NCBI RefSeq assembly: GCF_003259225.1
Contig: NZ_QHJF01000001.1
Coordinates: 62,001-126,000, forward strand
Reading direction: 5' to 3'
DNA: 64,000 bases
Source of the DNA: Marinomonas arctica
GTDB lineage: Bacteria; Pseudomonadota; Gammaproteobacteria; Pseudomonadales; Marinomonadaceae
This document shows, piece by piece, positions 37,871 to 46,940 of the stretch. Position numbers and translations under genes: made by a program. Positions within the stretch are counted from its first letter, which is position 1; each line of letters begins with the position of its first letter. The notes beneath the pieces are model-generated. The model searched no databases. It was not told the origin of the DNA and was given only the letters and a program-made list of their open reading frames with translations.

Positions 37871-39061
37871 TTACAAGGCCACCTTGATTACGAAAATCTC
37901 TCTACTATTTACCAGTAGATTATGCTTTATACCGATAATTCGTCCTTTTGTCAGATCATTGTCATTAATATTTGATAATTTCACCACCAAATCCACTGTT
38001 TGCACTTGAGCCAACGTGGCTGTTGGCGTCATTGAATCTAGATTCGTTAACAAAATCGGTTGCTCCAAATCCTCAGGAAATACTCTTTGTATTGCCAACG
38101 GCATTTTCTGACCATTTAAAACCGCATAAACCAATAATACATCGTCCTGGTGCCACTCGAACTGAGCGGTATCCCATTCGACTTTTACGGCCAACTGATC
38201 CGTAATAATGGGCGCCACTTGCTGATAGTCAATACGCCCCAATTCTCTTGCCTTGTTAATGGCTGACAACAAGGCAAGACGCTCTCTAGAATGGGCGCTA
38301 TAGCGGATCGCTTCTTGCCATGACAGTACGGCGCCTAGATAGTTTTGTTGAGCAAAGTCCGCCACACCTTTTAAATCCAGCGCAATCGCTTGGGTTGGAT
38401 CTTGTTGCAAAATAGCACTAACCACGGTCTGCATTTTAGGCGAACTTTGGTTCCCATTCGCATAAAAAATCGCCTGCGCGTATTCCACCAATAAAGCCAC
38501 ACGCCCTTCGGCATTTTTGGGCAGTTTTTCTAATGCTGTTTCAAACGCTTCCACCGCCACAGCATATTGTTCAGCCCGCATATACTCCGTGGCTAAGTAA
38601 TACCAATCTTCTGCTCTGTCATAACGCTCAGTGCGATATTGCAAGAAATCTGTGATTTTTTGCGGGCTCAGCCGCTGCATGTGCAAATCTTGTGTAAAAG
38701 ACACTTCTTTCGCATAACCAATCCATTGATAGAGACTCACACTGCCGAGTACCGTCATTGCGGTCGCGCCAAGCATGACCCAACGGGCAAAGGTGACATT
38801 GGCCTGAAACAAAGGTTTTTTTCGACTGTCTATCGAGTTGGTTTCACTGTCAACATCAACTAACAGTTGCGCTGACTCGTCAGGGGTCAATCGCCCGGCC
38901 TCTTCCTCTTCTGCGATTTCTTTTCGACGCACCTCAAAAAATGACAACCGGCTTTTATCTTCTTCTGCAGAGTACTTACCCAAACCATGCGCAATCGAAC
39001 TAAACAGATAAAACAGACTTAAGACAATCAGTATGATCATCACCAAATACGCGACTATCAT
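37871..39061 (-). CDS. ccmI: Cytochrome c maturation protein CcmI
   Basis: CcmI is the TPR-containing part of the haem ligation module and presents apocytochrome c to CcmF/CcmH. The 396-residue protein has a first transmembrane helix (about 2-24), a cytoplasmic loop with a Glu-rich basic-zipper-like stretch (35-65), a second helix (93-110), and a periplasmic domain with TPR helices (about 145-280) followed by a beta-rich C-terminal domain. It overlaps ccmH by 4 bp and is the last ccm gene. Confidence 0.88.
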   Translation of the reverse strand: MIVAYLVMIILIVLSLFYLFSSIAHGLGKYSAEEDKSRLSFFEVRRKEIAEEEEAGRLTPDESAQLLVDVDSETNSIDSRKKPLFQANVTFARWVMLGATAMTVLGSVSLYQWIGYAKEVSFTQDLHMQRLSPQKITDFLQYRTERYDRAEDWYYLATEYMRAEQYAVAVEAFETALEKLPKNAEGRVALLVEYAQAIFYANGNQSSPKMQTVVSAILQQDPTQAIALDLKGVADFAQQNYLGAVLSWQEAIRYSAHSRERLALLSAINKARELGRIDYQQVAPIITDQLAVKVEWDTAQFEWHQDDVLLVYAVLNGQKMPLAIQRVFPEDLEQPILLTNLDSMTPTATLAQVQTVDLVVKLSNINDNDLTKGRIIGIKHNLLVNSREIFVIKVAL

Positions 39062-39468
39062 AGAGCTCGACCTTGTCGTTTACGATTCGTCATCACCACA
39101 AAAATAAAAGCCAATAGCCCTATCCCTAACAGAATAAAGGGCCCATACCAAAGCAAAAAAGTAGCCGTTGAATGCTGCGGTCGATACAACACAAACTCAC
39201 CATAACGGGCCACCATGTAATCCACTATTTCTTGATCTGTCTTGCCTTGCTCTATCATCTGGTAGACTTGTTCACGAAGATCCACCGCAATACCAGAGCC
39301 TGAATCAGCCAAATTTTGATTCTGACATTTTGGACAACGTAACTCTTCGACCAAACTTTGATAACGTGTTTTGTTCAACTCTGTACGAAACGTCATTTCT
39401 TCTTGAGCAACCGCAGATAAAGACAGCCACATTCCACAGAGCAAAAAAATCCCCTTGATACACCTCAT
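39058..39468 (-). CDS. ccmH: Cytochrome c maturation protein CcmH
   Basis: CcmH is the periplasmic thiol-disulfide component that reduces apocytochrome CxxCH motifs. The 136-residue protein has a signal peptide (1-21), the redox motif R-C-P-K-C-Q-N-Q (LRCPKCQ at about 43-49), the conserved Y-G-E-F-V-L-Y-R-P segment and one C-terminal transmembrane helix (about 103-125). This is the short CcmH form that works with a separate CcmI, as in Pseudomonas. It overlaps both ccmG and ccmI by 4 bp. Confidence 0.94.
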   Translation of the reverse strand: MRCIKGIFLLCGMWLSLSAVAQEEMTFRTELNKTRYQSLVEELRCPKCQNQNLADSGSGIAVDLREQVYQMIEQGKTDQEIVDYMVARYGEFVLYRPQHSTATFLLWYGPFILLGIGLLAFIFVVMTNRKRQGRAL

Positions 39469-39974
39469 TTCATATAGCCTTTAATGTCAGGCCAATTTTC
39501 GGCATTGACCACACCTTGATGTCGATAAACCACCACCCCAGAGCCATCCACCACAAAAGTCTCTGGCGCGCCTGTCACCCCCATATCCATACCAAAGCGC
39601 CCCATTTCATCCATTAATACGATTTGATAAGGGTTCCCTTTTTGTTCTAACCATTGCTCCGCAAGGTCTTTCTTATCTTTGTAATCGATACCAATAATTG
39701 TCACACCAGAATCGGCCAACGCCATTAAAAAAGGGTGTTCAACATGGCAGGCAGGACACCAAGTGCCCCAGAAATTAATCAAATAAGGCGCCGTCGGCAA
39801 ATCCTGATGGGTATACACCTGATCGTCTTGCAATGATACCAAAGTAAAGGCAGGCACTTTTTTGCCAACCAAAACAGAAGGCATATATTGAGTGTCTTTA
39901 CCAAGCTGCAAATAAAGCACCACGCCAAGTATCAAAAAAACCGCCAGAGGTATAAAAAATAACAGTTTACGCAT
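39465..39974 (-). CDS. ccmG: Thioredoxin-like thiol:disulfide interchange protein CcmG/DsbE
   Basis: CcmG is a membrane-anchored periplasmic thioredoxin that keeps apocytochrome c or CcmH reduced. The 169-residue protein has an N-terminal anchor helix (4-24) and a thioredoxin fold with the active site W-G-T-W-C-P-A-C-H (CPAC), the G-I-D-Y-K-D segment and the cis-proline region G-V-T-G-A-P-E-T-F. The motif wording is standard for CcmG. It starts 2 bp after the ccmF stop and overlaps ccmH by 4 bp. Confidence 0.94.
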   Translation of the reverse strand: MRKLLFFIPLAVFLILGVVLYLQLGKDTQYMPSVLVGKKVPAFTLVSLQDDQVYTHQDLPTAPYLINFWGTWCPACHVEHPFLMALADSGVTIIGIDYKDKKDLAEQWLEQKGNPYQIVLMDEMGRFGMDMGVTGAPETFVVDGSGVVVYRHQGVVNAENWPDIKGYMK

Positions 39975-39976
39975 GG

Positions 39977-41914
39977 TTAGCCTCGCGTCCGTTTTCGATA
40001 GCGTTTATCCAATGCGGCCAACAATCCACCCGCCATCATCATCAAACCACCAAGCCAAATCCAGCGTACAAAAGACTTCACGTAAATTCGTACGCCCCAG
40101 GCAGAGTCATCCAACCTTTCCCCTAAAGAAACATATAAATCACGCGTAAAACCCGCGTCCAGAGCCGCTTCCGTCATGACCTGCTGGCGGGTGGTAAAAA
40201 AGCGCTTTTCGGGGTGCAGCACGGCAACCACTTTATTCGCATAATAAGCGGTAAATTGCCCTTTGCTTGCCACATAATTTGGCCCTTTTACTTGCTCCAT
40301 TTGGTCAAAGTGAAATTCATAACCTGCTACCCTTGCTCGGTCCCCAGGGGATAATCGCAACATAGATTCCTGACTGTTAACACTGACCAAAACAATGCCC
40401 ACCAAGGTCACGACCATACCAAGATGCGCCAATAACATACCGTAGTAATTTCTTGGCAATTGTCGAGCACGGGGAATAATGCCTTTCGCTCCGGCAGAGA
40501 CCTTACCAAACCAATCAGTGAAGGATAAACATACCCCCCAAAATGCCACCGCCAAACTGAGCCAAACGGTAAAACCAAACTCATAACAATAAACCACCAA
40601 ACCAGCCGATAAAACAGCGACAACGGCAGCAACAGAACACACCTTAAAAATCACATTAAATGGCGTATGATGCCATTTAGAAAGAGGTCCAACCGCCATA
40701 AACACTATCAGCAACAACGCAATCGGCGTAAAAACACTATTAAAATACGGCGCACCAACAGAAATTTTTCCCAAGCCTAACGCATCAAAGATCAAGGGAT
40801 ATAAAGTCCCCAATAAAACCGTTAAGGTTAAAACCGTTAATAGGATGTTATTGAGCAGCAACCAGGCTTCTCGTCCTGTCGCACCAAAAGACACACTGGA
40901 ACGCACCTCTGCCGCTCGGATGGCATACAACAACAAACTACCGCCAACAAACACCACAAGCAAAGCAAGAATAAACATGCCGCGCGTAGGATCTGCAGCA
41001 AAAGAATGCACCGAGGTGAGCACGCCGGAGCGAACCAAAAATGCCCCAAGCAAGGAGAGGCTAAACGTAAAAATCGCCAGCAAGACAGTCCAGCTTTTAA
41101 ACACACCTCGTTTTTCTGTCACCGCAAGAGAATGCAACAAAGCCGTTCCCGCCAACCAAGGCATAAAAGAGGCGTTTTCCACAGGATCCCAAAACCACCA
41201 ACCACCCCAGCCTAATTCGTAATAAGCCCACCAGCTGCCTAAGGTAATGCCCAGTGTCAGAAACGCCCACGCTGCGGCCGTCCAAGGTCTTACCCAACGC
41301 GCCCAAGATGCATTTAAATTCCCCGTAATCAAAGCCGCGACAGCAAAGGCAAAGGCCACAGAGAAACCGACATACCCCATATACAAAACAGGCGGATGCA
41401 CAATCAGACCAAAATCTTGCAGCAGTGGATTCAGATCCCCGCCATCGGCGGGCACATCTGGCAATAAACGCGCAAAAGGCGAAGAGGTAAAGAGTAAAAA
41501 GGATAAAAAACCAACACAGATCATGCCTAACACAGACAAAACAACCGGACCGACATCTTCCGGTAAGGTTCGTACCTTTATCGCTACCGCGGAGCACCAG
41601 CCAGACAAAACCAGCACCCAAAGTAATAATGACCCTTCATGGCCGCCCCACAAAGCACTGAACTTATACCAAACGGGTAACTGGCTGTTCGAGTTCTGAC
41701 TCACATACAGCACCGAAAAATCGTCCATCAAAAAAGACGCGCTCAAGATAACAAAGCTTACCAACACTAAAGCCGACATAATAAAAGTAAGCGGTTGCGC
41801 ACTTTGCAATAAGAAACGATTGCCTTTCCGATAGCCAATTAAGGGCAAAAAAGCCAGCGACAGGGCAAAAAACAACGACAATATCAGTGAAAACTGACCA
41901 ATCTCAGGAAACAT
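39977..41914 (-). CDS. ccmF: Cytochrome c haem lyase subunit CcmF
   Basis: CcmF is a large inner-membrane protein that takes haem from holo-CcmE and attaches it to apocytochrome c. The 645-residue protein has about 14-15 transmembrane segments and the WWD haem-handling motif, seen as W-A-Y-Y-E-L-G-W-G-G-W-W-F-W-D-P-V-E-N-A at about residues 226-245. Conserved histidines are in H-E-G-S-L-L-L-W near residue 93 and in L-L-H-S-L. The length is normal. It lies 12 bp after ccmE. Confidence 0.95.
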   Translation of the reverse strand: MFPEIGQFSLILSLFFALSLAFLPLIGYRKGNRFLLQSAQPLTFIMSALVLVSFVILSASFLMDDFSVLYVSQNSNSQLPVWYKFSALWGGHEGSLLLWVLVLSGWCSAVAIKVRTLPEDVGPVVLSVLGMICVGFLSFLLFTSSPFARLLPDVPADGGDLNPLLQDFGLIVHPPVLYMGYVGFSVAFAFAVAALITGNLNASWARWVRPWTAAAWAFLTLGITLGSWWAYYELGWGGWWFWDPVENASFMPWLAGTALLHSLAVTEKRGVFKSWTVLLAIFTFSLSLLGAFLVRSGVLTSVHSFAADPTRGMFILALLVVFVGGSLLLYAIRAAEVRSSVSFGATGREAWLLLNNILLTVLTLTVLLGTLYPLIFDALGLGKISVGAPYFNSVFTPIALLLIVFMAVGPLSKWHHTPFNVIFKVCSVAAVVAVLSAGLVVYCYEFGFTVWLSLAVAFWGVCLSFTDWFGKVSAGAKGIIPRARQLPRNYYGMLLAHLGMVVTLVGIVLVSVNSQESMLRLSPGDRARVAGYEFHFDQMEQVKGPNYVASKGQFTAYYANKVVAVLHPEKRFFTTRQQVMTEAALDAGFTRDLYVSLGERLDDSAWGVRIYVKSFVRWIWLGGLMMMAGGLLAALDKRYRKRTRG

Positions 41915-41926
41915 ATTCAGCCTAAA

Positions 41927-42394
41927 TTAATAAGTAGATTGCGTGGACGCATGATTCTCATCCATCGAACTTTGGGCATTTTTCAATGCCTCTGATACTT
42001 CAGGAGGCATGTATTTCTCATCATGCTTTGCCAATACTTCGGTTGCTTCAAATACCCCCTCTTCGTTCAATCTCCCCAAAGCCACAATGCCCTGACCCTC
42101 TCGAAATAAGTCTGGCAGAATACCACGATACTCAATGGTCACTTTGTGCTGAAAATCGGTCACGTCAAACGCAACCGCCAAGGTATCAGAATGGCGTGTT
42201 ACACTGCCTTTTACCACCATGCCACCTGCGCGAATATTGGTATTTCGCGGCGCTTCTCCCATCACGATCTGGGACGGAGAGAAGAATAAATTGATATTTT
42301 GTTGCAAGGCGTACATCACCAAACCCACCACTGCGCTCAGTATCAAGACAAGAACGGTGATGACGAGTAAGCGTTTTTTTCTAACCGGATGCAT
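41927..42394 (-). CDS. ccmE: Periplasmic haem chaperone CcmE
   Basis: CcmE binds haem covalently through a histidine and passes it to CcmF. The 155-residue protein has an N-terminal anchor helix (10-30) and an OB-fold domain. The haem-binding histidine is in V-L-A-K-H-D-E-K-Y (about residue 123), followed by the conserved tyrosine. R-A-G-G-M-V and [13 protein letters not shown] are standard family blocks. The start overlaps the ccmD stop by one base (TAATG). Confidence 0.95.
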   Translation of the reverse strand: MHPVRKKRLLVITVLVLILSAVVGLVMYALQQNINLFFSPSQIVMGEAPRNTNIRAGGMVVKGSVTRHSDTLAVAFDVTDFQHKVTIEYRGILPDLFREGQGIVALGRLNEEGVFEATEVLAKHDEKYMPPEVSEALKNAQSSMDENHASTQSTY

Positions 42395-42570
42395 TAGCGA
42401 GACACGCTCCTTTTAAAACGTTTGCGTAAGGTGTCTTGTGTTTTTCGACGTGTCGACAACGTGCTCCAAACCAACCATGCTAACGCCAACGTACTGAAGC
42501 CATAAGCCGACCAAACATACACACCGTGGGTTCCCATCATCAAAAACGCTGACAGACTATCAAAGGCCAT
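42394..42570 (-). CDS. ccmD: Cytochrome c maturation protein CcmD
   Basis: I read this short frame by eye: 58 residues, starting [13 protein letters not shown] and continuing G-V-Y-V-W-S-A-Y-G, then one transmembrane helix (about 18-37) and a basic tail rich in Arg, Lys and Thr. That is the classic CcmD pattern; CcmD stabilises the CcmABC-CcmE complex and aids release of holo-CcmE. It overlaps the ccmC 3' end by 11 bp and the ccmE start codon by one base, exactly where ccmD is expected. Confidence 0.9.
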   Translation of the reverse strand: MAFDSLSAFLMMGTHGVYVWSAYGFSTLALAWLVWSTLSTRRKTQDTLRKRFKRSVSR

Positions 42571-43306
42571 TCTCTGTTACCTCTTGCTTGACCCAACTGG
42601 ACCTATGTTCACGTAGCAATATTTCTGACTGCATTCGCCACAGAACGAGCCCAGCTACAAAACAGTACAACCCAATGACAGAAAAGAGTAACGGCAACCA
42701 CATTTCTGCAGGCATTTCAGGCTTTTTCGTCAAGGTAAAAGTCGGCCCTTGATGTAAGGTCTCTAACAACACCACGGAATACTTAATAATGGGTAAGTTA
42801 ATCAGCCCCACAACGCTAAGAACAGCCGCGGCTTTGTTGGCTAATAGCACATCATCTATGGTATTTTGCAAAGCAATAATGCCCATATAAAGCAAAAACA
42901 ACACCAACACAGAAGTCAGTCTAGCGTCCCAAACCCACCAAGTCCCCCAAGTAGGCTTGCCCCAAATGGCCCCAGACACCAAAGCAATCAATGCCATAAT
43001 GGCACCAACTGGCGCCATTGCCTTGATGAAAATGGGTGACATTTTCATCTGCCAGACAAGAAAAACAACACCTGCAATCCCCATCGCCAAGTAACAAGAT
43101 TGCGCCAACATCGCCACTGGCACATGAATGTAAATGATGCGAAAACTGTTGCCTTGCTGATAATCAGCGGGCGCAAAAGCCAGCCCCCACACTAAGCCAA
43201 TTACAAGACACAAACAGCCAAAACAGAAAACAGGTAAAGCCCACGCTTTAGACCAAGAATAAAACCACTTTGGCGAACCCAATTTGTGAAACCATGCCCA
43301 GTTCAT
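42560..43306 (-). CDS. ccmC: Haem exporter protein CcmC
   Basis: CcmC loads haem on to CcmE at the outer face of the inner membrane. The protein has 248 residues from the ATG at 43306, which overlaps the ccmB stop (ATGA) and gives the family start M-N-W-A-W-F-H-K-L-G-S-P. It has six transmembrane segments, the WWD motif W-G-T-W-W-V-W-D-A-R-L-T and haem-ligand histidines in Y-I-H-V-P and L-H-Q-G-P. A frame extending upstream to 43669 exists but lies opposite ccmB coding sequence and is not used. Confidence 0.94.
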   Translation of the reverse strand: MNWAWFHKLGSPKWFYSWSKAWALPVFCFGCLCLVIGLVWGLAFAPADYQQGNSFRIIYIHVPVAMLAQSCYLAMGIAGVVFLVWQMKMSPIFIKAMAPVGAIMALIALVSGAIWGKPTWGTWWVWDARLTSVLVLFLLYMGIIALQNTIDDVLLANKAAAVLSVVGLINLPIIKYSVVLLETLHQGPTFTLTKKPEMPAEMWLPLLFSVIGLYCFVAGLVLWRMQSEILLREHRSSWVKQEVTENGL

Positions 43307-43968
43307 GCGTTCACACTCGCTTTGACTGCAATCGCCGTCATAAAAGGCGATATAACTAAAGACAACAAAGACATCGCCAACAACATCGCCAAGAAACCAG
43401 AGTACGGCAAACCTGCCTGCGCCGCTTTGACCGCTAACGTCGAGAAAATAATCACTGGCAAATAAAACGGCAATATTAGCAACATCACCAACATAGCACC
43501 TTGTTTTATCGACACCGTTAATGCTCCACCAATCACGCCAATGAAAAATAAGCTCGGCGAGCCAACCAACAAGGTGCCGATCAACGCCCAAAAACCGGAG
43601 CTTGGCAAGTACAGCATTTCCGCTAACAAAGGCATCGTGATAAGCAAGGGCAGCATAACCACCAACCATTGTGCGATGATTTTTAATACGATCAATAACG
43701 GTAAAGAAAGTCCGCTAACGACTAACTGCTCCAAAGAGCCGTCTCGATGATCTTCTTTGAATGTGCTTTCTAACGCCATTAAGACAGCCAATACCGTGGC
43801 ACACCAGATAATACCAGCCGCTGCTGGGGCTAAAAATTCAGGTGACGAATTAACACCGATCGGAAATAGAACAACCACAATAATAAAAAACAACAGAGCA
43901 TTGAAGACATCTTGTTTGCGACGCCACAACACCAAAAACTCAGCTTTTAAGAAAGAAGAATACGTCAT
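43303..43968 (-). CDS. ccmB: Haem exporter membrane protein CcmB
   Basis: CcmB is the membrane subunit of the CcmAB ABC transporter, which releases holo-CcmE from CcmC. The 221-residue protein has six transmembrane helices and conserved blocks F-K-E-D-H-R-D-G-S-L-E-Q-L (65-77) and G-A-L-T-V-S-I-K-Q-G-A-M-L. It overlaps ccmA by 4 bp at its start and ccmC by 4 bp at its end. Confidence 0.94.
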   Translation of the reverse strand: MTYSSFLKAEFLVLWRRKQDVFNALLFFIIVVVLFPIGVNSSPEFLAPAAAGIIWCATVLAVLMALESTFKEDHRDGSLEQLVVSGLSLPLLIVLKIIAQWLVVMLPLLITMPLLAEMLYLPSSGFWALIGTLLVGSPSLFFIGVIGGALTVSIKQGAMLVMLLILPFYLPVIIFSTLAVKAAQAGLPYSGFLAMLLAMSLLSLVISPFMTAIAVKASVNA

Positions 43969-44579
43969 GGCAACAACATCACGTCACGGGAAGCGAGGGA
44001 CAGCAAATTCTGATGGCTTGTTAATATCACCATCCCACCAGCCAAAGCATGCTGTTGAATACGCTCTTCTAACAGCTCAACCCCTTTCACGTCCAAAGAA
44101 GCAAAGGGTTCGTCTAGCAGCCAAAGTGTTTTTTGGCTCAACCATAAACGCGCCAATGCAACACGACGAGTTTGTCCGGCAGAAAGCTTTTTAACCGGTG
44201 TATCCATGTAATCGATAAGCTCCAGCGATTTTAATGCCTCGTGTAAAACATTTGTGCAAACGTCAGGGCAATACCAACGAATATTTTCAGCCACACTGAG
44301 CCGTTGTTTAACACCAACCGAATGGCCAATATAGAGCGCATCTTGCTGCAATATGCTTCTGTCTAAGGTGACATCTTCGCCCGAATACGCTATCCGCCCC
44401 TCTTCAGGGGAAAGAGCGCCGACAATGACTTTTAACAAAGAACTCTTACCCGCCCCATTTTCCCCTAGGATTCGTACGACGTCACCAGACTGGACACTAA
44501 AAGAAAGCCCTTTACACAAGTCCCTTTCAGCACGTTCAATCCAAAGGTCTGATATGGTTAATGAAGCAAAAGATTGCAA
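43965..44579 (-). CDS. ccmA: Haem exporter ATP-binding protein CcmA
   Basis: CcmA is the ATPase of the CcmAB complex. The 204-residue ABC protein has Walker A G-E-N-G-A-G-K-S-S (38-46), the ABC signature L-S-A-G-Q-T-R-R-V-A-L-A-R-L (about 131-144) and Walker B L-W-L-L-D-E-P-F-A-S-L-D. It is the first gene of the nine-gene ccm operon. The promoter must lie in the 164-bp region shared with the divergent fliK; a TATTATA-like -10 box is visible on the minus strand near 44645-44655. Confidence 0.95.
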   Translation of the reverse strand: MQSFASLTISDLWIERAERDLCKGLSFSVQSGDVVRILGENGAGKSSLLKVIVGALSPEEGRIAYSGEDVTLDRSILQQDALYIGHSVGVKQRLSVAENIRWYCPDVCTNVLHEALKSLELIDYMDTPVKKLSAGQTRRVALARLWLSQKTLWLLDEPFASLDVKGVELLEERIQQHALAGGMVILTSHQNLLSLASRDVMLLP

Positions 44580-44604
44580 AAGATATTTCCAATTCGGCCG
44601 ATAT
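44578..44604 (+). promoter_or_regulatory. Possible sigma-28 (FliA) promoter for fliK
   Basis: GCCGATAT at 44597-44604 matches the FliA -10 consensus. A weak -35-like AAAAGATA lies at 44578-44585 (consensus TAAAGTTT; about five of eight positions, weakly informative), with 11 bases between. It points towards fliK, 140 bp downstream, and overlaps the start of the divergent ccmA. Confidence 0.35.
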
Positions 44605-44743
44605 GTAGGTAAAGGTTAACATTATTTGGTGACACGGTTTTTACTATAATACAGCTTAGCTATACTAAAGTGTTTAAACATTATATGAGAATCGTTTCTA
44701 AAAGCACAAATCAATCAGCTATGTAAATCAACAGGCAGGCTAC

Positions 44744-46276
44744 ATGATCTCTGACATCCAATCTATGCTTAATGCATCTTCAGGCAAGCAGAGCAGCGGG
44801 GCGAACAGCGGTAACAATGTATTAGGCAGTACGGGGACCATTGCGAAATTAAGCAGTGAAATCAAACTCATAGAAAATCTCAGCTTGATCAAGTTTCAAG
44901 GCAGTGAGTCGCTTAATTTTCAGGGAAAACCCGCACAATTATTACATGCAACCAGCGCACAACACCCCTTCACCCTTGTAAATACAGGCACTCCCATTGA
45001 TGTTAACAACATTCAGAATGCCAAATTACATAAAAGCAACGGTCTGCAAGCCTCGCTAACGATGCCCCTCGATCCTCAAACAAGTAAGATAGCCACCAAT
45101 AACCCAAACAGTCCACAGATCCGACAAGCTGATAACCTTATGCTGGCCTCACGCGTTGTCAACTTAACCGTGACAGCCGTGACGCCAAGTGCAACTGCTA
45201 CTCAAGCCACAAGCCCAACACCACTTACGCCCTTTCAAGCAATCCCCTCTCAAGCGACACCACAGGTTCAGGCAAGTGTAACGTCACCATCAAACACAAC
45301 GATTACCAGTCACACCTCACCTATATTAGCCACTGTCTCAGATGGTAACGCCGAGTTTACCATTGTGAGCCAAACACCGTTAAAAAAAGGCGATGTCGTT
45401 CGCGTTATGGTCGATGCCAATAACAATATGCAAGTGCTGCCAGCAAAAAATCATCCGACACCTAACTCCATTCAAGTTGAAGCACTTAAACACAGCCTAC
45501 CGAAACAGTTATCTTTTGGGGATATGTCACAACTTGTCAAACAATTGCACACGCTAAACGAAACGTCGTCTGCTAACTTACCGCCACAGACACAACAAGC
45601 ACTTAAGCAATTGATGCAAAATATGCCCGCGTTAGGAACATTAACCACCTCACCAGAAGCCATGAAACAGGCCATTCAGACCAGCGGCCTTTTTTCAGAG
45701 TCCTTGCTAGCGAATGATAGCAGGACACAAATACCTGCCGATTTTAAACTCAACCTCATGCAGCTAAAAGACGCCCAAGAAAACTCAGCAGCATTGCGTC
45801 TTACTGGTGTTCCAACCGAACACATTGCCAGTGCCATTGAGCGGATAACCACCAATCAATTACGGCACGTTTCAGAGCAAAATCAGATTAATACTCCAAG
45901 CTATCCATTGCACATAGAGTTGCCAATCAAAAACGGCCAAACACCCAGCTTTGTGCAAATGGAAATAGACAAAGACGCCGCAACAGAAGAACAAGCGAAA
46001 CAAGATAGACGCTGGCTCGTGAAACTGAAATTTGATTTTGAAGAAACAGGACGTTTTGATGCAAGAGCCAGTGTTCAAGCAAACAAGGTAGGAATACTCT
46101 TTGCGGCAGAAGAGCCAGATACCGTACAAAAATTACGCCAGAATATCCCTAGTTTAAAACAGCAATTAAAAGACAAAGACATTGAAGTCGAGAGACTGGA
46201 GGCGTTCCAAGCAAAACTTGAAAAAGAAAAGAGCCATATTAACAACACACAATCTTTAATCGATGTGAGGACATAA
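44744..46276 (+). CDS. fliK: Flagellar hook-length control protein FliK
   Basis: FliK is secreted through the growing flagellum, measures hook length, and switches FlhB from hook to filament export. The 510-residue protein is Ser/Thr/Asn/Gln-rich and disordered in its N-terminal half (about 1-220; Pro-Thr-Ala repeats around 140-190). A compact domain follows, and the flagellar hook-length C-terminal domain lies at about 385-480, with P-L-H-I-E-L-P-I, W-L-V-K-L-K-F-D-F and V-G-I-L-F-A-A-E-E-P. A coiled stretch closes the protein. It is followed without spacing by the FlhB-C-like gene. In Pseudomonas fliK lies before fliL; here it sits between ccm and che. Confidence 0.88.
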   Translation: MISDIQSMLNASSGKQSSGANSGNNVLGSTGTIAKLSSEIKLIENLSLIKFQGSESLNFQGKPAQLLHATSAQHPFTLVNTGTPIDVNNIQNAKLHKSNGLQASLTMPLDPQTSKIATNNPNSPQIRQADNLMLASRVVNLTVTAVTPSATATQATSPTPLTPFQAIPSQATPQVQASVTSPSNTTITSHTSPILATVSDGNAEFTIVSQTPLKKGDVVRVMVDANNNMQVLPAKNHPTPNSIQVEALKHSLPKQLSFGDMSQLVKQLHTLNETSSANLPPQTQQALKQLMQNMPALGTLTTSPEAMKQAIQTSGLFSESLLANDSRTQIPADFKLNLMQLKDAQENSAALRLTGVPTEHIASAIERITTNQLRHVSEQNQINTPSYPLHIELPIKNGQTPSFVQMEIDKDAATEEQAKQDRRWLVKLKFDFEETGRFDARASVQANKVGILFAAEEPDTVQKLRQNIPSLKQQLKDKDIEVERLEAFQAKLEKEKSHINNTQSLIDVRT

Positions 46277-46524
46277 TGCAAAAAGCCGTCGCTCTAAAAT
46301 ATGACTTCAGCGCAGCGCCAACCGTGGTGGCAAAAGGGAATGGTTTGCTTGCAGAGAAAATAATGGCCGTCGCCAAAGAAAACGACGTTCTGCTGCACCA
46401 AAGTCCTGAGCTTGTTGAATTGCTCAGCACTTTGGAATTAGGCGAAGAAATACCAGAGTCGTTATATTTAGCCGTAGCAGAAGTCATCGCCTTTGCGCAC
46501 AAAATCAGAGATCATCAGTGGTAA
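46276..46524 (+). CDS. FlhB C-terminal-domain homologue (FhlB/YlqH-like)
   Basis: This 82-residue protein resembles only the cytoplasmic C-terminal domain of FlhB: A-V-A-L-K-Y-D (4-10), G-L-L-A-E-K-I, H-Q-S-P-E-L-V-E-L-L and an E-I-P-E-S-L-Y-L-A-V-A-E-V-I-A-F close the fold. Compare the true FlhB at 59764-60900, with V-A-L-K-Y-D and E-I-P-Q-G-L-F-K-V-V-A-Q. The N-P-T-H autocleavage site is missing, so it cannot undergo the specificity switch. Its function is not established. It starts at the fliK stop (one-base overlap) and overlaps the convergent DUF2802 gene by 10 bp, tail to tail. Confidence 0.85.
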   Translation: MQKAVALKYDFSAAPTVVAKGNGLLAEKIMAVAKENDVLLHQSPELVELLSTLELGEEIPESLYLAVAEVIAFAHKIRDHQW

Positions 46525-46919
46525 TCTGAATTTCTTCGTGACTCTTGCTTCAAAAGGCTAATCAACTCAGCCTCTGCTCGAATCAGACCACACTTAGACA
46601 CCAAGTCATCAATCGTTGCTCCCATTTCCAAAAGCTCCATGGCGCGATTGTAAGAAACACCGCCTTCTTTTGACAAAATTTCAGACTGTTTTTCCACCGC
46701 TAGATTTAGTTTTTTCTCAATAGCTACCAAGCGCCGTCCCATACCAATCGATCCCGATGCGAGCACCTGAACCTGTTTTTTTTGATTCAGCTCCGCTTCA
46801 GTATGCTGCTGCTTCATTCGCTTTACTTGCTTTGATAACCGAAAAGCCCACACGACAACAGCAATTAAGATCACAAACTGAAGCGTCAGGAGAAGGTTAA
46901 ATAACCACTGAGATTCCAT
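46515..46919 (-). CDS. DUF2802 membrane-anchored protein
   Basis: This 134-residue protein has one N-terminal transmembrane helix (about 8-26), a basic coiled-coil region (28-75) and the DUF2802 C-terminal block Y-N-R-A-M-E-L-L-E-M-G-A-T-I-D-D-L-V-S-K-C-G-L (about 89-111), which looks like a helix-turn-helix fold. It is conserved directly after cheW in polar-flagellated gammaproteobacteria, but its role is unknown. It lies 21 bp after cheW on the same strand. Confidence 0.82.
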   Translation of the reverse strand: MESQWLFNLLLTLQFVILIAVVVWAFRLSKQVKRMKQQHTEAELNQKKQVQVLASGSIGMGRRLVAIEKKLNLAVEKQSEILSKEGGVSYNRAMELLEMGATIDDLVSKCGLIRAEAELISLLKQESRRNSDYH

Positions 46920-46940
46920 CTAGTACAACTACCTTAATAC

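Noticed and set aside
43307..43669. N-terminal extension of ccmC
   Set aside because: The extension overlaps ccmB in another frame, and the conserved CcmC start is at 43306 with an ATGA overlap.
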